Assembly: GCF_020085105.1 (NCBI RefSeq)
Contig: NC_058056.1
Coordinates: forward strand, 17,851,429-17,915,428
Length of the DNA: 64,000 bases
Direction: 5' to 3'
From: Siniperca chuatsi
Lineage: Eukaryota > Chordata > Actinopteri > Centrarchiformes > Sinipercidae
In this document: in pieces, positions 1 through 12,969 of the stretch
Position numbering within the stretch: the first letter of the stretch is position 1
Layout: each line of letters opens with the position of its first letter
The notes under the pieces: generated by a model
What the model saw: only the letters and a program-made list of their open reading frames with translations
What the model was told of the DNA's origin: nothing
The model's database searches: none
Made by a program: the position numbers and the translations under genes

Positions 1-289
1 CTTGGGCTTTTATAAACATTTTTAATGGAAAGCCTGTGTTACAAACTGGGGAAGTGAGGTTCAAGAGACGATACAGAGTTGCATCATGGGAAGTGTAGAA
101 TCCAGTGTTCTGGGAGTTAGACTCATACGAGGGACTATTAATGTAAAGTTATCATAGCCTCTGCTGCATTGATTGTGACCACTCTTTTTTTTTTACCTCA
201 CTCTCACAAATCCCATCATCCCTTTCATGGTAAATATATCAAAATTGCTTTGATATATCAGTTACACCCTGTGATTCACAACAGATTAT
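1..289. other. Nothing recognised
   Basis: No gene or repeat family recognised. Confidence 0.6.
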
Positions 290-646
290 TTAAAGGAATG
301 GTTCAACTTTGGAAAATATGCTTTTTTGCTTTCTTTTTGAGAGTTAAATGAGAAGATCAATGGCAATATCATGTCTGTGCATTTATTATGGAAATTATCT
401 TTGCTTAGCATAAAGAAAGAAAGAAAGTTAGCCTGGCTCTGGCCAAATTTTAAAAATCTACAACAACTGGGCACAGTGACTTCCTGGAGTCTTGTTTTCC
501 TAGATGTTGCCAAGCAACCAGTGGGCGTGCTGCACAGAAGTACTGGGTGGATGTATAAACTGTCGCCAAGACATAACTACACCACGTAACTTCTCATCAA
601 CTCTCAGCAAAAAAGACACAAAATCCACATAAAGGTTTGAACCAAC
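290..646 (+). mobile_element. Non-autonomous inverted-repeat element (family F1), copy 1
   Basis: Starts with TTTAAAGGAATGGTTCAACTTTGG and contains GAGAGTTAAATGAGAAGATC; the far end carries the diverged inverse (CTTCTCATCAACTCTCAGC). The interior CACAGTGACTTCCTGGAGTC is typical of this widespread teleost family (from memory). Two further copies lie at 58297-58517 and 62937-63436. Confidence 0.65.
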
Positions 647-850
647 GACCGTCATGCTATGAGACAACAGTGCTGCTAACAAATGAACAACACCAGTCCT
701 CAAACAGACTTCCAGCACACAAGAAACAGTAGAAAAAAATTGTTCATGGTTATGTTTTCATTTAACCTTCCAAAAATAGTCAAAGTACATTTCACTAGTG
801 CAACAAGACAAGACAGATTTTACATGACTAACCCACTACCGCTCAACACA

Positions 851-851
851 G

Positions 852-883
<32 letters not shown>

Positions 884-908
884 GCACGCGCACACACACA
901 CACACACG
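851..908. repeat. (CA)n microsatellite
   Basis: A run of CA dinucleotides interrupted by CG-containing units (ACGCACGCACGCGCAC), about 58 bp. Confidence 0.95.
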
Positions 909-1998
909 TCAGTGAGACAGGTTCACCTTGAGTGTTTGGTCACAGTCATCCGGTGACACGTTTCATGCACCACTGCAGCAAACACAAGAAGTGCATACCG
1001 GAAACAGGCCGACAAGGATAAAAGCAAAAGCACCAGCACGGGACACGCAACCGCTCTGTCCGTCTGAGGCAGACTCTCACCCACATGGCTACATGTTTGT
1101 TATATTAAATATGAAACAATTACACAGCCTTACACAAGCCCAGCAAAAAACATCCACTCCTTTCCCATGTTTTTCCCTGCTTATGAAGAAATACTTCAAT
1201 AATATCTCATGGTGGAATCAGACGTCCCTTCTCCCCACTACTTTTGCAGTATGCTGATAGAGAGATGAGGGATAAATTGATGAAGATACACTTGGATGAA
1301 TAAATTAGTGTACCAGAATACATTTACATCTAGATGAGATTACAGTCCTGACTTACAATTACTGGCCTCTGCTGCTTCCTCTAGATGCCATCGCCCAATT
1401 GCATCCTAACTCATTCAGCCGGGTCGCTGCTGTGACTGTGGAAACAATACGTACAGTAACTGGCTGACTGATGTGATAAATCAGAGGGAGGGAACACGAA
1501 GGAACTACCAGCCACACATTATGAAAGTTGAGTTTTAGTTACTGCACCAAAGAGACCCTGAGGTGCAGATAAATGTCTCAACATTTGAGGTTGAAGGATT
1601 CTTAATTAAAGGCTAAATAGCACAGCTTCTGCAAACAAACATCATCAGAAGAAAATCCTCCTACAATTCACACACTGACCCCTAAACTCTTTCCTTGCCT
1701 TCTAATATGAAGCAATGGTCCTTTGAGAGCCTTTTATGTCCATAAATAAAAACACACATAAAGAAATATGAAACAGGAATTCTAGTTTTATGTGGCTCTG
1801 TTGGGAGGCACAAGGATTGCAAGAAGCAGCAACCTAAAGGGCTGTTTAACACCCGGCATACTCTAAACATGTATATAGTTGAATACACACATATCTGTAT
1901 TTAGGTACATTTATATTTTTCCTGGAAATATGAAGTTTTAGAACTTTATAAGCCATTCATAACTCAAAATACTGAAGATTTGTGTTTAAAGGTTTATA
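909..1998. other. Nothing recognised
   Basis: Short open frames only, none with a recognisable domain. No clear repeat. Confidence 0.6.
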
Positions 1999-2285
1999 GC
2001 AGTGGTGGAATGTATGAAAGTATATTAACTCAGGTACACCTTTGAGGTACTTGTAATTTACTTGAGAATTTTTATTTCTGCTACTTTATACTTATGCCAC
2101 GACATTTTAGCGATAATTATTGTACTTTTTGCACCACTACATTTATCTTTTATCCATAGTTACTTTGCAGATTCAGATTTTACGTTCAAAACATATGAGC
2201 TTATAAAATATGATACATTGTTACAGATTAAAATAACCAACAATATATAAAGTTGTGAAATTAACACAACTAGCTACAGCATTAG
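1999..2285 (+). mobile_element. MITE-like element (AGTGGTGGAATGT family), copy 1
   Basis: Begins AGTGGTGGAATGTATGAAAG and contains GAGGTACTTGTAATTTACTTGAG, CTGCTACTTTATACTT and TTACTTTGCAGATTCAGATTTTAC, the order seen in a common teleost family (from memory). The right arm is missing or degraded. A second copy with the opposite arm is at 49285-49507. Confidence 0.65.
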
Positions 2286-2319
2286 TATGTTTCTTACATG
2301 TTTAGCATCAGTAGTAACT

Positions 2320-2755
2320 TAATAATATAATGTAAATTAATGATAACAATGTATCAAATGACAATGTGAAAACAAGGTGACAGTGTGAAAGAGGTCACTT
2401 TCACCTGAATCTGCAGCTCCCCACGGCTTTACAGAGCTTTATAGTGAGTTTCAGCTCATTGTTTAGCTGTCTGACCCGCAACTTTACTGTTTTGGTTCAC
2501 TCTCACCACTCTCATAGGGTCGTTTTCAGGCCTCAGCAAGCAGCTGTTTTCAGCAAAAAAGCTCTAAAAACCCACTGTACACTACTTGCTTAGCACCAAA
2601 CTGCAGACAGACACAGTTAGCGTGACAGACTAGCTGGTGAGCATAGTGGAGCATTTAACAGCCAAAGAGCCATATATTTCCCTCAGTAGCTGGTGGAGAC
2701 CAAAAACAGAGCTAAAAGACAGTGAATATTGGACTTACATTGATCAGGTGGCCAG
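2320..2755 (+). repeat. Interspersed repeat R1, copy 1
   Basis: Shares an extended block with 7755-8115 in the same orientation: GGCTTTACAGA(G/A)CTTTATAG, then TTTTGGTTCACTCTCAC, then GACTAGCTGGTGA(G/A)CATAGTGG, ending GAGACCAAAAACAGAGCTAA and AGTGAATATTGGA(C/T)TTACAT. Family not named. Confidence 0.7.
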
Positions 2756-2759
2756 AAAA

Positions 2760-5700
2760 TAAATGCTATTGTTGCTCTGTGTCTGCTGGATGTGCAAACG
2801 TCAAAGTGCATTCTTTTAAATTAAAATCATCAAACTAAATTACTACAATCAATTCACTAGTATTTTCCATCTGGCACAGTCCTCCTGGACAAACACAGCA
2901 GGCTTGCAGGTGCACTGGATCAAAGCGACAGAGTTGAAATGGCCTGCAGCTTAAAGTGAAGGTGAAAAGCCCGAACACAAATGGAAGGAGAAAACAACAC
3001 AGAGTGTGGAAAGGTAAAGGTGGCTCTACAGGGAAATCTGCTGAAGGGGAGGCTCAAGGGGTAGGATAAGACCCCGGTCATCAGTGACCTGAGTACTCAC
3101 ACAGTCATGCAGATGAGCACACACACATTCAGGCTGCAGCATGAATGAAAGCCTAATGTCATCTGAATTGAAGAAGCACCAAACAATAATGTAATAAGAA
3201 TTCTCAGCTGTTACCTTTGTCTTTTACTATCGATTTACACACAAAACAAGATTTTCTAGGTACCAAATAGAAAGTATTACATTATCATGATGCGTTGTGC
3301 AAAAGTTGACCCTTGCATCACTGCCTCAAGAGTGGGCACATCAGCTCCTGTCACTGCTCGCCTCCAGATGTTCAATCGATGCCTTGTGACATGCACGGCA
3401 CCCCGTGTATCACTCACCACAAAGCCCTTACTTTCTGCTTCCCCATGCACCATTACATATTCAAGCAGCAATCTGAATATGAGATGCAAAAAGGAAGAAG
3501 AAGAGGGGCTGTGGAGAATGCGAAGTGAAAGGTTAGGTCGTGGGCTGCCGATGACAGCAGAGCAGGGCATTGTGGATCTGTGTTGGCAGGTACATGTTAT
3601 AGCTTCGAGAAATGGCTGCTGTGTATGGTTTACAGCAAGCAATAAGGACAAAGCAGCGCTGTCGAGGACCTCATGGGTGCCAGCTGATGGACAGGCCATG
3701 TTATTTGTATTAAATCACAGAGGATAAGTGTGAATCCATGGGATAAACTGGCTGTTTCACACTGGTGAGCACTGCCTTGTAGCAAGAAGACAAAATGTGC
3801 CTCTGTTTTGATCAGCACTCTGTGTCATATGTTTAGAGAGACGACCAGTAACAGCAGGTGGAAAAAAAATGAAGACTTGTTTTCTGTAACAACTCTTTTT
3901 CTTTTATGGTATCTATATGATATTCTACTACATGACATGCACCTGTCCTGAGCCAACTGAGCCTCCAAGGTGTCTCAGTTGCCCAATGTTCAGTGTTGAT
4001 CTCATACTAAAACACGCTGCACACATGTACTACATCCACAGAGGGAGGGGATACCATGAAGATCAGGACAGTTTGCCCTGCATTTGCTGCTAAAAGTCAA
4101 ACTTGTGCACATTTCCACACACTGGCAAGTGGCCCAGCAGAGTGGCAGTATGCCATGGCATTCAGGCTTGAGAGACTGTCTGAGCAGAGTGTGTGTGTTA
4201 GTGCATGCAACCAAACCTGTTGCAAAGGCTTGTTTTCATTATTTGTTTTGGTCCACTTCGGTTTGAATATATTACCATTAAGCAATCAGTGCCAGGAAGA
4301 CCACAAAAATGACACAAGGACATTTGGAAGTCAATTTTATTTATAGCGGAGGACGGGGTGAGTTGAGCCTTGGGTTAAGATGAATATCCCAGACAGACAT
4401 GCCCAAAATTAATCAGATGATCATGGAAGTAGATTTTGGAGGAGCAGTTCATTACCATAAATTTAGAATGGATGAGAGCACATGGAGGATGTGGGAAGAG
4501 AGCCAGGCCAAATAAACAAATGAGTTTTGCTGTGTCACATGGTTTTCCCCAGCGTGAAGATGTCATGAGGCTTGCATTTAATGGAAGCAGATACAGTACA
4601 TTAGAGACTGTAGTAAATATTACTTCAGGGGGGAAAAAGCAGATATTTACGGTGGCTCTGAAGGTCAAAACACAACAACATTTCAGAAAACACAATGACA
4701 TTTCACAAAACACGGCATTTCACAAAAAAGGAGTTTGGACGCACCTAGGCACGAGAGATTGGATTAGAGTGAGGCATGGTCTTTGGTGTGGCCTAAACAA
4801 AAGCACCCAAATATGGATTAACCATGGATAAATTCTACTGCACAAAATAGTCAGTCAACCATGAATGACATCTTCAGGTCGTTCATGATGATGTAATAGT
4901 GACAGTTCAGCATGTGGTAGCACTTTTATGTGCACTGATTGGTCCGCCACCTGTCACCCCAAGGCTTTACAACTCACCAGACCTACAGTATAGGACTGTC
5001 AAATCATTCTGTGCCTACTTTTATCACTCCACTCACCTACTGTAGGGCGAATAAAGGCTGAATCTGGGATAAGAGATATGATCACCACATTCAAGTAAAT
5101 ATTAATAGCACTGCTAAGAATGTGACAGAATAAGAACAGATGGACAGATTAGAAGCCAGACTGTAATAATGAAAGCTTTTAGTTTACTCCCAAATGGCTG
5201 AACTTGACACTGACTGAGTAAGAGAAAATTATGTAATTTCCATGGATGCCCCAAACTCTTTCACATCAGCTACTGTTGTAATGAATGCAATACGATTTTA
5301 GAAACACAACTTTGCTGACTGTATCCTGCTCTTTCTTCTTTGTGTCGTTGAATGTTTAAGTGAAGTTTAATTTTAGTAAATGTGACATGATAAACACAAC
5401 CCACAATTCCTTCAGATTAAAAGCTAAAAGGGGTTTTAGCATTTTCACAATTTCACCCAGGTCAGGTATGTTTATGGATATTTTTGACTGTGTGGGTGTG
5501 CGTGTGTGTATGGCCCCATTCCAGCTGTCAAAGGCTATGGTTATAAATGTGGTATCTTGATGTTGTTGCTGCAGAAAATGGAGTGTTTCTGGCAGGACTG
5601 ATGCAATGAGAGCTGAAGGATAAATGGTCAGGGGTCAAACCACTGGACTGATTTCTCCTGCATCCAAAACGAACACACACATAACACCACCACTAACTTA

Positions 5701-6150
5701 AGTGGCATATATAGACAGCAGGATATGCATGGGTGTTTATTGACCCTTCCACATAATTACATTTTTATGGTGGGAGTAATTTGGTGGCTTTGGGACCACA
5801 AATACATTGTTTTGGGCCACCAAAACCACAAGAGGGGCTCCAGCAACTGACTATAGATATGTTTCAAATGGAATTGGAATTTCATAATACAATTTTAAAA
5901 AGCTAGAAAAACTGTATTCTGTTATGTTACATAAAGAAGTAAAGGTATTCTGGTCACACATACATGTGGAAAGTTAGAAGATTACCTCTGACAATCCTTT
6001 AGGTAAAAGGGAGAAACGCTTCTGGTCTCATCAGGTTGAGATTGGCAGTTGGGTCTTTTGATGTGACTGGTAATCTTCCCCATGCCTGAGAAGTTGCCTG
6101 ATAGCATTAAAGCACAACAAAGCAGCCGTGGCACACAAGGCCTTTGGCTC
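2760..6150. other. Gene-free stretch
   Basis: No supported gene. Frames of about 140 codons on both strands at 3277-3727 match no family I know and look fortuitous. A 131-codon frame at 4436-4831 begins at TTG and shows no domain. Confidence 0.55.
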
Positions 6151-6154
6151 ATAC

Positions 6155-7740
6155 ACTGTAAAAAAAAAAACAACAACTGTAAAAACACGGAAATATTCTG
6201 GCAGAAATTTTCCATAATTAAAATACAGTTTGTAGCTTTAATTTTGACATAAATCTTTTTTTTCTAATTTTGGGGCTTTTTAATGTTTAATGAAGGATAT
6301 TTACACCTGTAAAAACAATTAAATTACCTATAAGTATGGTCAAACACTGCTATAATAGACAAATAAATAAACAAATAATAAGGCTTTAAATTGCAGAAGA
6401 GTGCTATTATTAATTAAGTTTTATTATATAATTTTATGTAAAAATCTTGTCTATTTGATCAATATTAAGTGTAATAAAATTATATACCACCCACAAAACG
6501 TTTGATTTACCTTTAAAAAAATGTCCAAATACTGTTATTAAACAAATAATTATGAATATAATTACAACAGTCTACTGTTAATTTTAGATCATATCAAGTG
6601 TAAGATACGTTTTTACATGTAACTTGACACAAAAATCTTGTATTTTTATATATATTTAAAAAAAGAATTGCTTTACACCTAATACCAGTAACATTAAATG
6701 CGTTGTTTGTTTGTTTGTTTGATGCATCTATTTTTAAAAAACTATACTGTATACTGTTTTGAACCCATGCAAGTATTTACTAATGTCACAAATACTTAAC
6801 ACATGAGATAATGCCAGAATTACTTTATTTTAGCATATAACATAACTGAACCAAGGCCTGAGATTTTGGTCAACATTACCACAACTGCTGGAGAGCTGGA
6901 TCAAACAGTTTTAAACAGTAACTTAATACTAATCCAGCTGCAGTTACACAATTCATGAAAATTAACCACAGCAATTTCCTTTTTTGAGATGTGATGGAAT
7001 GGTAGACTTGGTTCTTAACATCTTTCCAATGGTGACTGCTAAGTACCGGCTCTGCTTCAAGTGCCCTGAGGCACAGTTCTTTACCAGGAACTCTTTGCAG
7101 AGTGATGTACTGTCCCAGATTGCATTTTTTTTGGTGGAGAAGTTGTAGATTCATATCTGAAACAGAAATTGCAAATGTAAAAGGTACCCAACATTCTCAC
7201 TATTGAAAAGTCATGCAGTCATACATCATTTATTTTTCTACTTTGAGTATATGCTCATGGATGCTTTACATGCAAGTGAATGCTACCATGCATCGTTTAG
7301 CTGGGCTCCATTTGCCGCTTTCAGTCTTGTTCTTCACTTCTAATGTTAAGCATATTTCAGTTTTATTTGGTTGGTGGAAAAAGTAATTCAGTCATTGCCC
7401 ATTAGATACACACGTGTTAATATGACAGCGTTTTACAACAGTAGTGTAACTTAGCATTAGATATACTTTTGCAGCAACTTTTGTGGTTGGCATGCTTGTC
7501 ATGCACTTGGGTAAGTTACATGCATCCTTGTCTGAGTTTAAAGAGAGAAGGTAACATTCTCCACTGCCATCAGAAACTAGTAGTAGAAGCCACAAGCACC
7601 CTAAACTGATCACAGTTCATGACATCTCCACGTGGTATCTCTGTAGCCACCGCAGCCCCAATGTAGTAACATTTCTGAGGAGGCACATGTGAGCTACCTG
7701 ATCACACAGATGATCAGAGCCCTATAAAGTCCCTTAAAGC
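6155..7740. other. AT-rich stretch, possible MITE remnant
   Basis: Begins ACACTGTAAAAAAAAAAACAAC...ACGGAAATATTCTGGCAG, resembling the start of a teleost hAT-like MITE family (from memory). A matching right end was not found. Otherwise AT-rich and featureless. Confidence 0.35.
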
Positions 7741-7754
7741 GACTTTAATCAATA

Positions 7755-8115
7755 TTAATAATATCGATATATTAATTGATAATGTGTAATGTGAGAGGCG
7801 TCGCTGGTAGTGATGAACCTACAGAGAATTATCAGGGGACTTCCCTTGGCTTTACAGAACTTTATAGCGAGTTTAAGCTGATTGTTCAGCTGTCTGGTTA
7901 CAACTTCAGTGTTTTGGTTCACTCTCACTGGTCTCAAGAGTTGTTTTCGGCGGCAGCAGTCTCTTAAAACAGCAAACAGACACAGTTAGAGACTAGCTGG
8001 TGAACATAGTGGAGCATTTAGCAGCTAAAGAGCCAGATATTTATCTCAGGAGTTGGTAGAGACCAAAAACAGAGCTAAAAGAGAGTGAATATTGGATTTA
8101 CATTAGATCATGTGG
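7755..8115 (+). repeat. Interspersed repeat R1, copy 2
   Basis: Direct, diverged copy of the block at 2320-2755, with the interior shortened around 7950-7975 (the segment with CTGTTTTCAGC and CACTACTTGCTTAGC in copy 1 is absent). Confidence 0.7.
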
Positions 8116-8359
8116 ACATAAACATGACTCCACATGAATGATCACCTGCTCTGCAACTGCTGAATGTTGAAATAACCAACTGTTTGCCAACAAGTTCAGC
8201 AAATCAACTTAAAGGCGATGAGATATTAGTATTGTGTTCACTACTTGTTTCTGCTGCCCCCAAGTGTGAAAAGTGTGAGTGTGGCATGATGTGTTTGTGT
8301 GCAGAAGGGTGGAAGAAAGAGCATGAATCTACTCATATCTTCTTTGACAAATAATAAAC

Positions 8360-8360
8360 C

Positions 8361-8394
<34 letters not shown>
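8360..8394. repeat. (TG)n microsatellite
   Basis: Uninterrupted GT dinucleotides, about 35 bp. Confidence 0.95.
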
Positions 8395-8397
<3 letters not shown>

Positions 8398-9690
8398 GAT
8401 GTGGGGGTCGTTTTCATTATATATTGTTTCCCTTGTGGTTTTGGCTCAAAATTCCCCTATTTAATGCGTGATACATTGCTTTTTGATTGATTACTGCTGT
8501 TGAAAATCTATGCGTAATGTTATTCATAGGTTCTGACACGCAGCTGTCACAGCCAAAATTACAACAAAAGTCCCCTGAGATTAAGGATATTTAGGATTAA
8601 TCAAGGAGCATGACCGATCTCCTAAGAATCCACCCGTACACGCACACACAGTATACATAAATACATAAAATCCCACAAAGACAAACACACACATTCTGGA
8701 CAATGTAGACCTGGGTGACAGACCACATCACTCACACCACAGGCATTCATAAATGTTAAGCAGCCCAGCCTAGTAGGTGGCATGGCATTATTCCAACTCA
8801 TTACCATCAACCTGGAATATTGAAACATGACAAGACACAGTTTGATACTTGTTAATCTATTTTTACCAAGATCATGCTGCTGTGAATCGGGGCCAGTGAA
8901 TGCCCAGTGGCACGTCCATAATAAAATGGAAAAGGTTGCAGAACAGACAAGGTTTGTTACAGAGTTGGAGAACCACAAAGATGCAGATCAGACTAAACTG
9001 AATGTTACTGTAGGCGATGTTCAAGCTGCAATTCTGATGGAGTATCTAGTGTGGCTGTGAGGCTGTTGAAGCCGTGTTTTTGCCTGTAGCTATGCAGCAA
9101 AAATGTCACTTCACAGACAACATGAACACGAATGTAATATTTGCTAGTTAGACCACATTGACAATGTCAACATGAGACAAACTTGATCAACATTTCTTCT
9201 TCTCCAGTCATACAAATGCGCTGTTTTTCGTGTTTTAAGTTATGTTACTGTACAAAGGGCCGAGGGAAGTAAGGGTGCAGGTGCTGCAGCACCCTCTGCT
9301 GGAAAAGGGTCGAGCTGCAGACATGCACAGCACTGTCTGCCAGATGCAAAATATTAAACGTATTAAAACATTTTAAATAAGTTATTTACCTAATAATTGA
9401 ATGCTTGAGGAAGTTTAGAGTAAATATTACCAATACTGAATAATGATTAATTATTAAAATAACACTAGGCATTTTGGTCAACAGACGTTACCTCGTGAAC
9501 CCCTGAGTGTAATATAACTGGAGCATCTAGCTCAAGGTAAAGCTTTGGTTTATTATGAGCTGCCGCTGAACAGTTTAACATTATCACTAAACAATAATAT
9601 CACATTGATACTCTTGCTGCAAAAAATGGATTTGGCTATGTTGTTGTGTGCTGGGCAAATTGGGCTTTTGGACCGGCTATCGTGCGTATT
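8395..9690. other. Nothing recognised
   Basis: No gene recognised. A GCAGGTGCTGCAGCACCCTC partial palindrome lies at about 9278-9297. Confidence 0.5.
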
Positions 9691-9691
9691 T

Positions 9692-9906
9692 GGATATGTA
9701 CTTGTCCGCTGTGCGCAATGGGGCTTGGTAGTTGCAAGACTGACATACTTTTTTCTCCTGGCTTCACTGAATTTGCTGATGATGACGTGTGTGTGCGATG
9801 TTCCGCGCCCTGTTACAGAGCCAGAGATTTAAATAGTGTAATGTAATATGTATGTTCTTGTCTGCTGTGTGCAACGGGGTCTGGTAGTTGCAAGACTGGC
9901 CTATGT
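9692..9906 (+). repeat. Local direct duplication, two units
   Basis: ATATGTACTTGTCCGCTGTG... at 9692 recurs diverged at 9847 (TATGTTCTTGTCTGCTGTG...), each continuing GCAA(T/C)GGGG(C)T(T/C)TGGTAGTTGCAAGACTG. Spacing about 155 bp; the shared unit is about 55 bp. Confidence 0.7.
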
Positions 9907-10119
9907 TTGCTTCATATTATAGAAGCCTGTACAGTCTGTACAGATGGATATTTATTATAATAATCAGTTTATCAGATTTGAACTGACAGTGGTTCAACAT
10001 ATAGTGTTGAAAAAAGTATTAGTTTTTGATTATGGTTTAAAGAATACAACAGAGTATGAAAATTACTGTTAAAAAAATGATTCAGAGAAAAAACTGACGT
10101 AAAAGATGTAATTTTATAA

Positions 10120-10470
10120 GACAAACCCCAACATTTCAGGAAGTGTCAAAAAATTTGAATAATTTGAGAATAAAGTCATAGTATTACAAGAAAAAGGTTG
10201 AGAAAAGCCGCTGCTTCAAAAGCTGTCATGTTATGTGATTTATACATAAAGTAACTGGTTTCATTTAATTTCAATATCCTAAAATATTTGATAATGAAGT
10301 GCTTATATGTGAAATAACCTCAGGTCATTCACCTCCCTCATTTGACACATAAAAGCTGACAGACGGTTATAACCTGTTTACTTCGACAGAGTAGTAAAAT
10401 CTTTTTTTCTCAAAATATTTCAACTTTATTCTGGAAATATCTGACTTTTTTCCTAACCCTGGTCCTAATA
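10120..10470. repeat. Inverted-repeat element with AATAAAGT arms
   Basis: The left part reads TTTGAGAATAAAGTCATAGTATTACAAG; the right part carries inverse segments TTTTTCTCAAAATATTTCAACTTTATTCTGG. This resembles a teleost family of GAGAATAAAGT-type repeats (from memory). Termini not resolved. Confidence 0.45.
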
Positions 10471-10474
10471 CTCT

Positions 10475-12585
10475 GCTGCCTGAAGTCTGAAAAGATGCTT
10501 CTTTTATTACTATATTATTATGTAAAAAAAAGAAAAGAAAAGAAAAACTGTAAAATATTATACCACTTCTGCAGAAAAGGAAAAAAGGAAGTTTTACTGA
10601 TAATTTTCATTTAGACCGCCAGATTTTGCTTTTAAGTACTCTTGGAAAAGTACAAGTTTGGCTCAATGATCAATGATTTAAAAAAACATCATTGTAATTC
10701 CACCATGCATTACTCCAGTATTGGATCATTAATCAGTCTAATTTCTGTAACTTATTTTGTCAGTAAACCCACTCCCAAAATATGCTGCTACTAATAATTA
10801 ACAGCATCACTGGGGATACATGCTGCTTTGCTAACTGGATCACTGAGTCACTCGAGGCAAAGTGTTCCAACGTCTGGTTTTAAGAAATATGACAGTCCTC
10901 GAAGTGACACAAAATTAATGAAGAATTCAACATTAAACTCCTTGTCTGCTGAAACCGAAATGTCACAATAAAGCACAAGTTTACTGTTTTTCAGATGAGG
11001 GCTTATCAAAATGTTTTCCCATCATTTTGATGTGTATAGCACAACGATACTGTTTAGAGATTTTTAACACTCTGCTGCAGCTTCTTAAACACAGCCCAGT
11101 GGAGAAATTGTTTAGGCCTTCAAAACATAGGAAGTGCACAGTTTAGTCAGAGGGGCCTATCTGTTATTCCAATAAAAAGAATCACAAACTTTGCTTTTAA
11201 ATTTAATTTTCCACTACTTGTAGCTTTCAGCACAGATGTCAATAAAACCTGATATAAAGCATGTCACCTCCTTTCACTGGTGGAACATAGACATGTCTGA
11301 CGATCCTGTGAGCTTCCTGTTTGTGAAAAGGAGATTTATCCTTGTTTTTGAAGGCCTCAACGATTTCCCTGTTGGACTGTGTTTAATCTGTGTGAGAAGC
11401 TGCAACAGAGCGGTAAGTTTATTGAGGTTGTGCTTTGCATGATTTTAAATGGTGGGAAACAACATTTTAATGAGATCTTGGTTGAAAAACAGTGAACCCA
11501 TGGGCTAATTAATGCTAACTGAGTGCTTAACACTAACCATGTTAACTGTGGAAGTGTCACTCCCAGGCATTAAACTAATATCCTAGTAATTTAGTTTGTG
11601 TGTTGAAAAAACAGCCATAAAAACCTAAAATATCACCCTTTTTATCACCCATTGTCACAAATTAGACAATGTAATGCAATAATTATGCGGATGTGCTGTC
11701 TCTTTAATGTCGACATTAGTGTGCAGGAGTAATAGTGTTATGACTGTAGATATCCGTTGTACAAAGTGTATGAAGCTAATACAGAAGTTCATAAAGAAAC
11801 TGAAAGATGTGTTCTCAGAAACTGGGAGTGAAGCTGTGAACTGGAGTGAAGTGAAACCCCCCACACTGGAGGATGGATGTTGTGTATGCCTGCTCAGCAG
11901 AAAAGCAGACAGGAGGATGGAGTCTTAACTTGCTGATCTAGGAGATCTGCTTCATCCCCTCCATGACAGAGGTTATGGTAAACTATCAAAAAGATAACAT
12001 GGGATCAAGCTAAGAATGTCAATATAAGCCAGGACCCATCAGCATTTCCCCACTAACTCCAAGGACAATCGCCTAAATTGTTGCCAGATATTGTTTATCC
12101 TACAATTACAATTCAGTTTCTTTCTGAAAGGACAGAGAACAACATCAATTAGTCTGAAATACGTCTGTGTTTAAGTTCACGCTGTCTGACAACAAGCCCA
12201 CTGTTGAGCTCTTTGTTTTGTATGTAGACTCTGGTGTTACTCAACCAAGCAATGTATTTTAGTATCCACAGTGAAGGCCAGGTCACCATTGAATGAATCA
12301 CTCCTCATACTGTAAGTAGAGCTTGCTAATTGGCTTTTTGAAGAGACTCTTCAATGAATAATAGCAGCATCCATTATTCTGCAGGCCTAGTTAATACAAG
12401 AATGTGTCATTAGTTTTAGGTCACAAGTTTTCTCTGGGGGGATGAAAACTCAATTGCACGTGCTTGCAGCTCTGATATCTGTTCATCTACAGATTCAGTT
12501 TACCTGTGAACATCACAGTCACACACCTGTTGATTTTTTTGGCTGACTTTAGAGACACAACTAGGCTTATTTCTGCATGTTACAC
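10475..12585. other. Nothing recognised
   Basis: A-rich run with AAAAG units at about 10523-10547. No gene or repeat family recognised; a 73-codon frame at 11707 has no known domain. Confidence 0.5.
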
Positions 12586-12587
12586 TA

Positions 12588-12960
12588 CATGGTTTAAAAT
12601 ATGTGGACACCTGAACAAAGTATGTGGGCACCCAAACATAACAGCCATATGTGATTGTTGAACATGTCATTCAAACATGAATAATGGACATTAGTATGCT
12701 GCCTCCACTCTTCTGGGAAGACTGCCCACAAGATTTTGGAACCTGGGTGCAGGGATTTGTTAAGAGCATTAATTAGGTCAGGAACTTATGTTGAGTGATG
12801 AGGCTAATCCTAATGGTGTTACACAGGGTTGATGTAAGGGCTCTGTGCAGACCAATCAAGTTCTTCCACACCAAACTGGGTAAAACCATGTTTTCATGGA
12901 CCTGGCTTTGTGCACGAGGGAAACCCAAAAAGTCCAACCCCAAACTGTTGCCTCAAAGTA
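12588..12960 (+). mobile_element. Tc1/mariner-related element, truncated
   Basis: Contains ATGTGGACACCTGAACAAAG, then CCACTCTTCTGGGAAGACTG and CACAAGATTTTGGA, then GGCTCTGTGCAGACCAATCAAGTTCTTCCACACC and ATGGACCTGGCTTTGTGCAC, the order of a Tc1/mariner-derived fish repeat (from memory). No transposase frame and no clear right terminal repeat. Confidence 0.6.
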
Positions 12961-12969
12961 AAGTACTAA

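Noticed and set aside
3277..3727. Overlapping frames of about 140 codons on both strands
   Set aside because: No domain, no homology I recognise, no splice signals of note. In 64 kb of six-frame sequence a few frames of this length are expected by chance, and open frames on both strands point to a locally stop-poor stretch.
4436..4831. 131-codon frame on the + strand
   Set aside because: Begins at TTG rather than ATG, has no recognisable motif, and lies in gene-free DNA.
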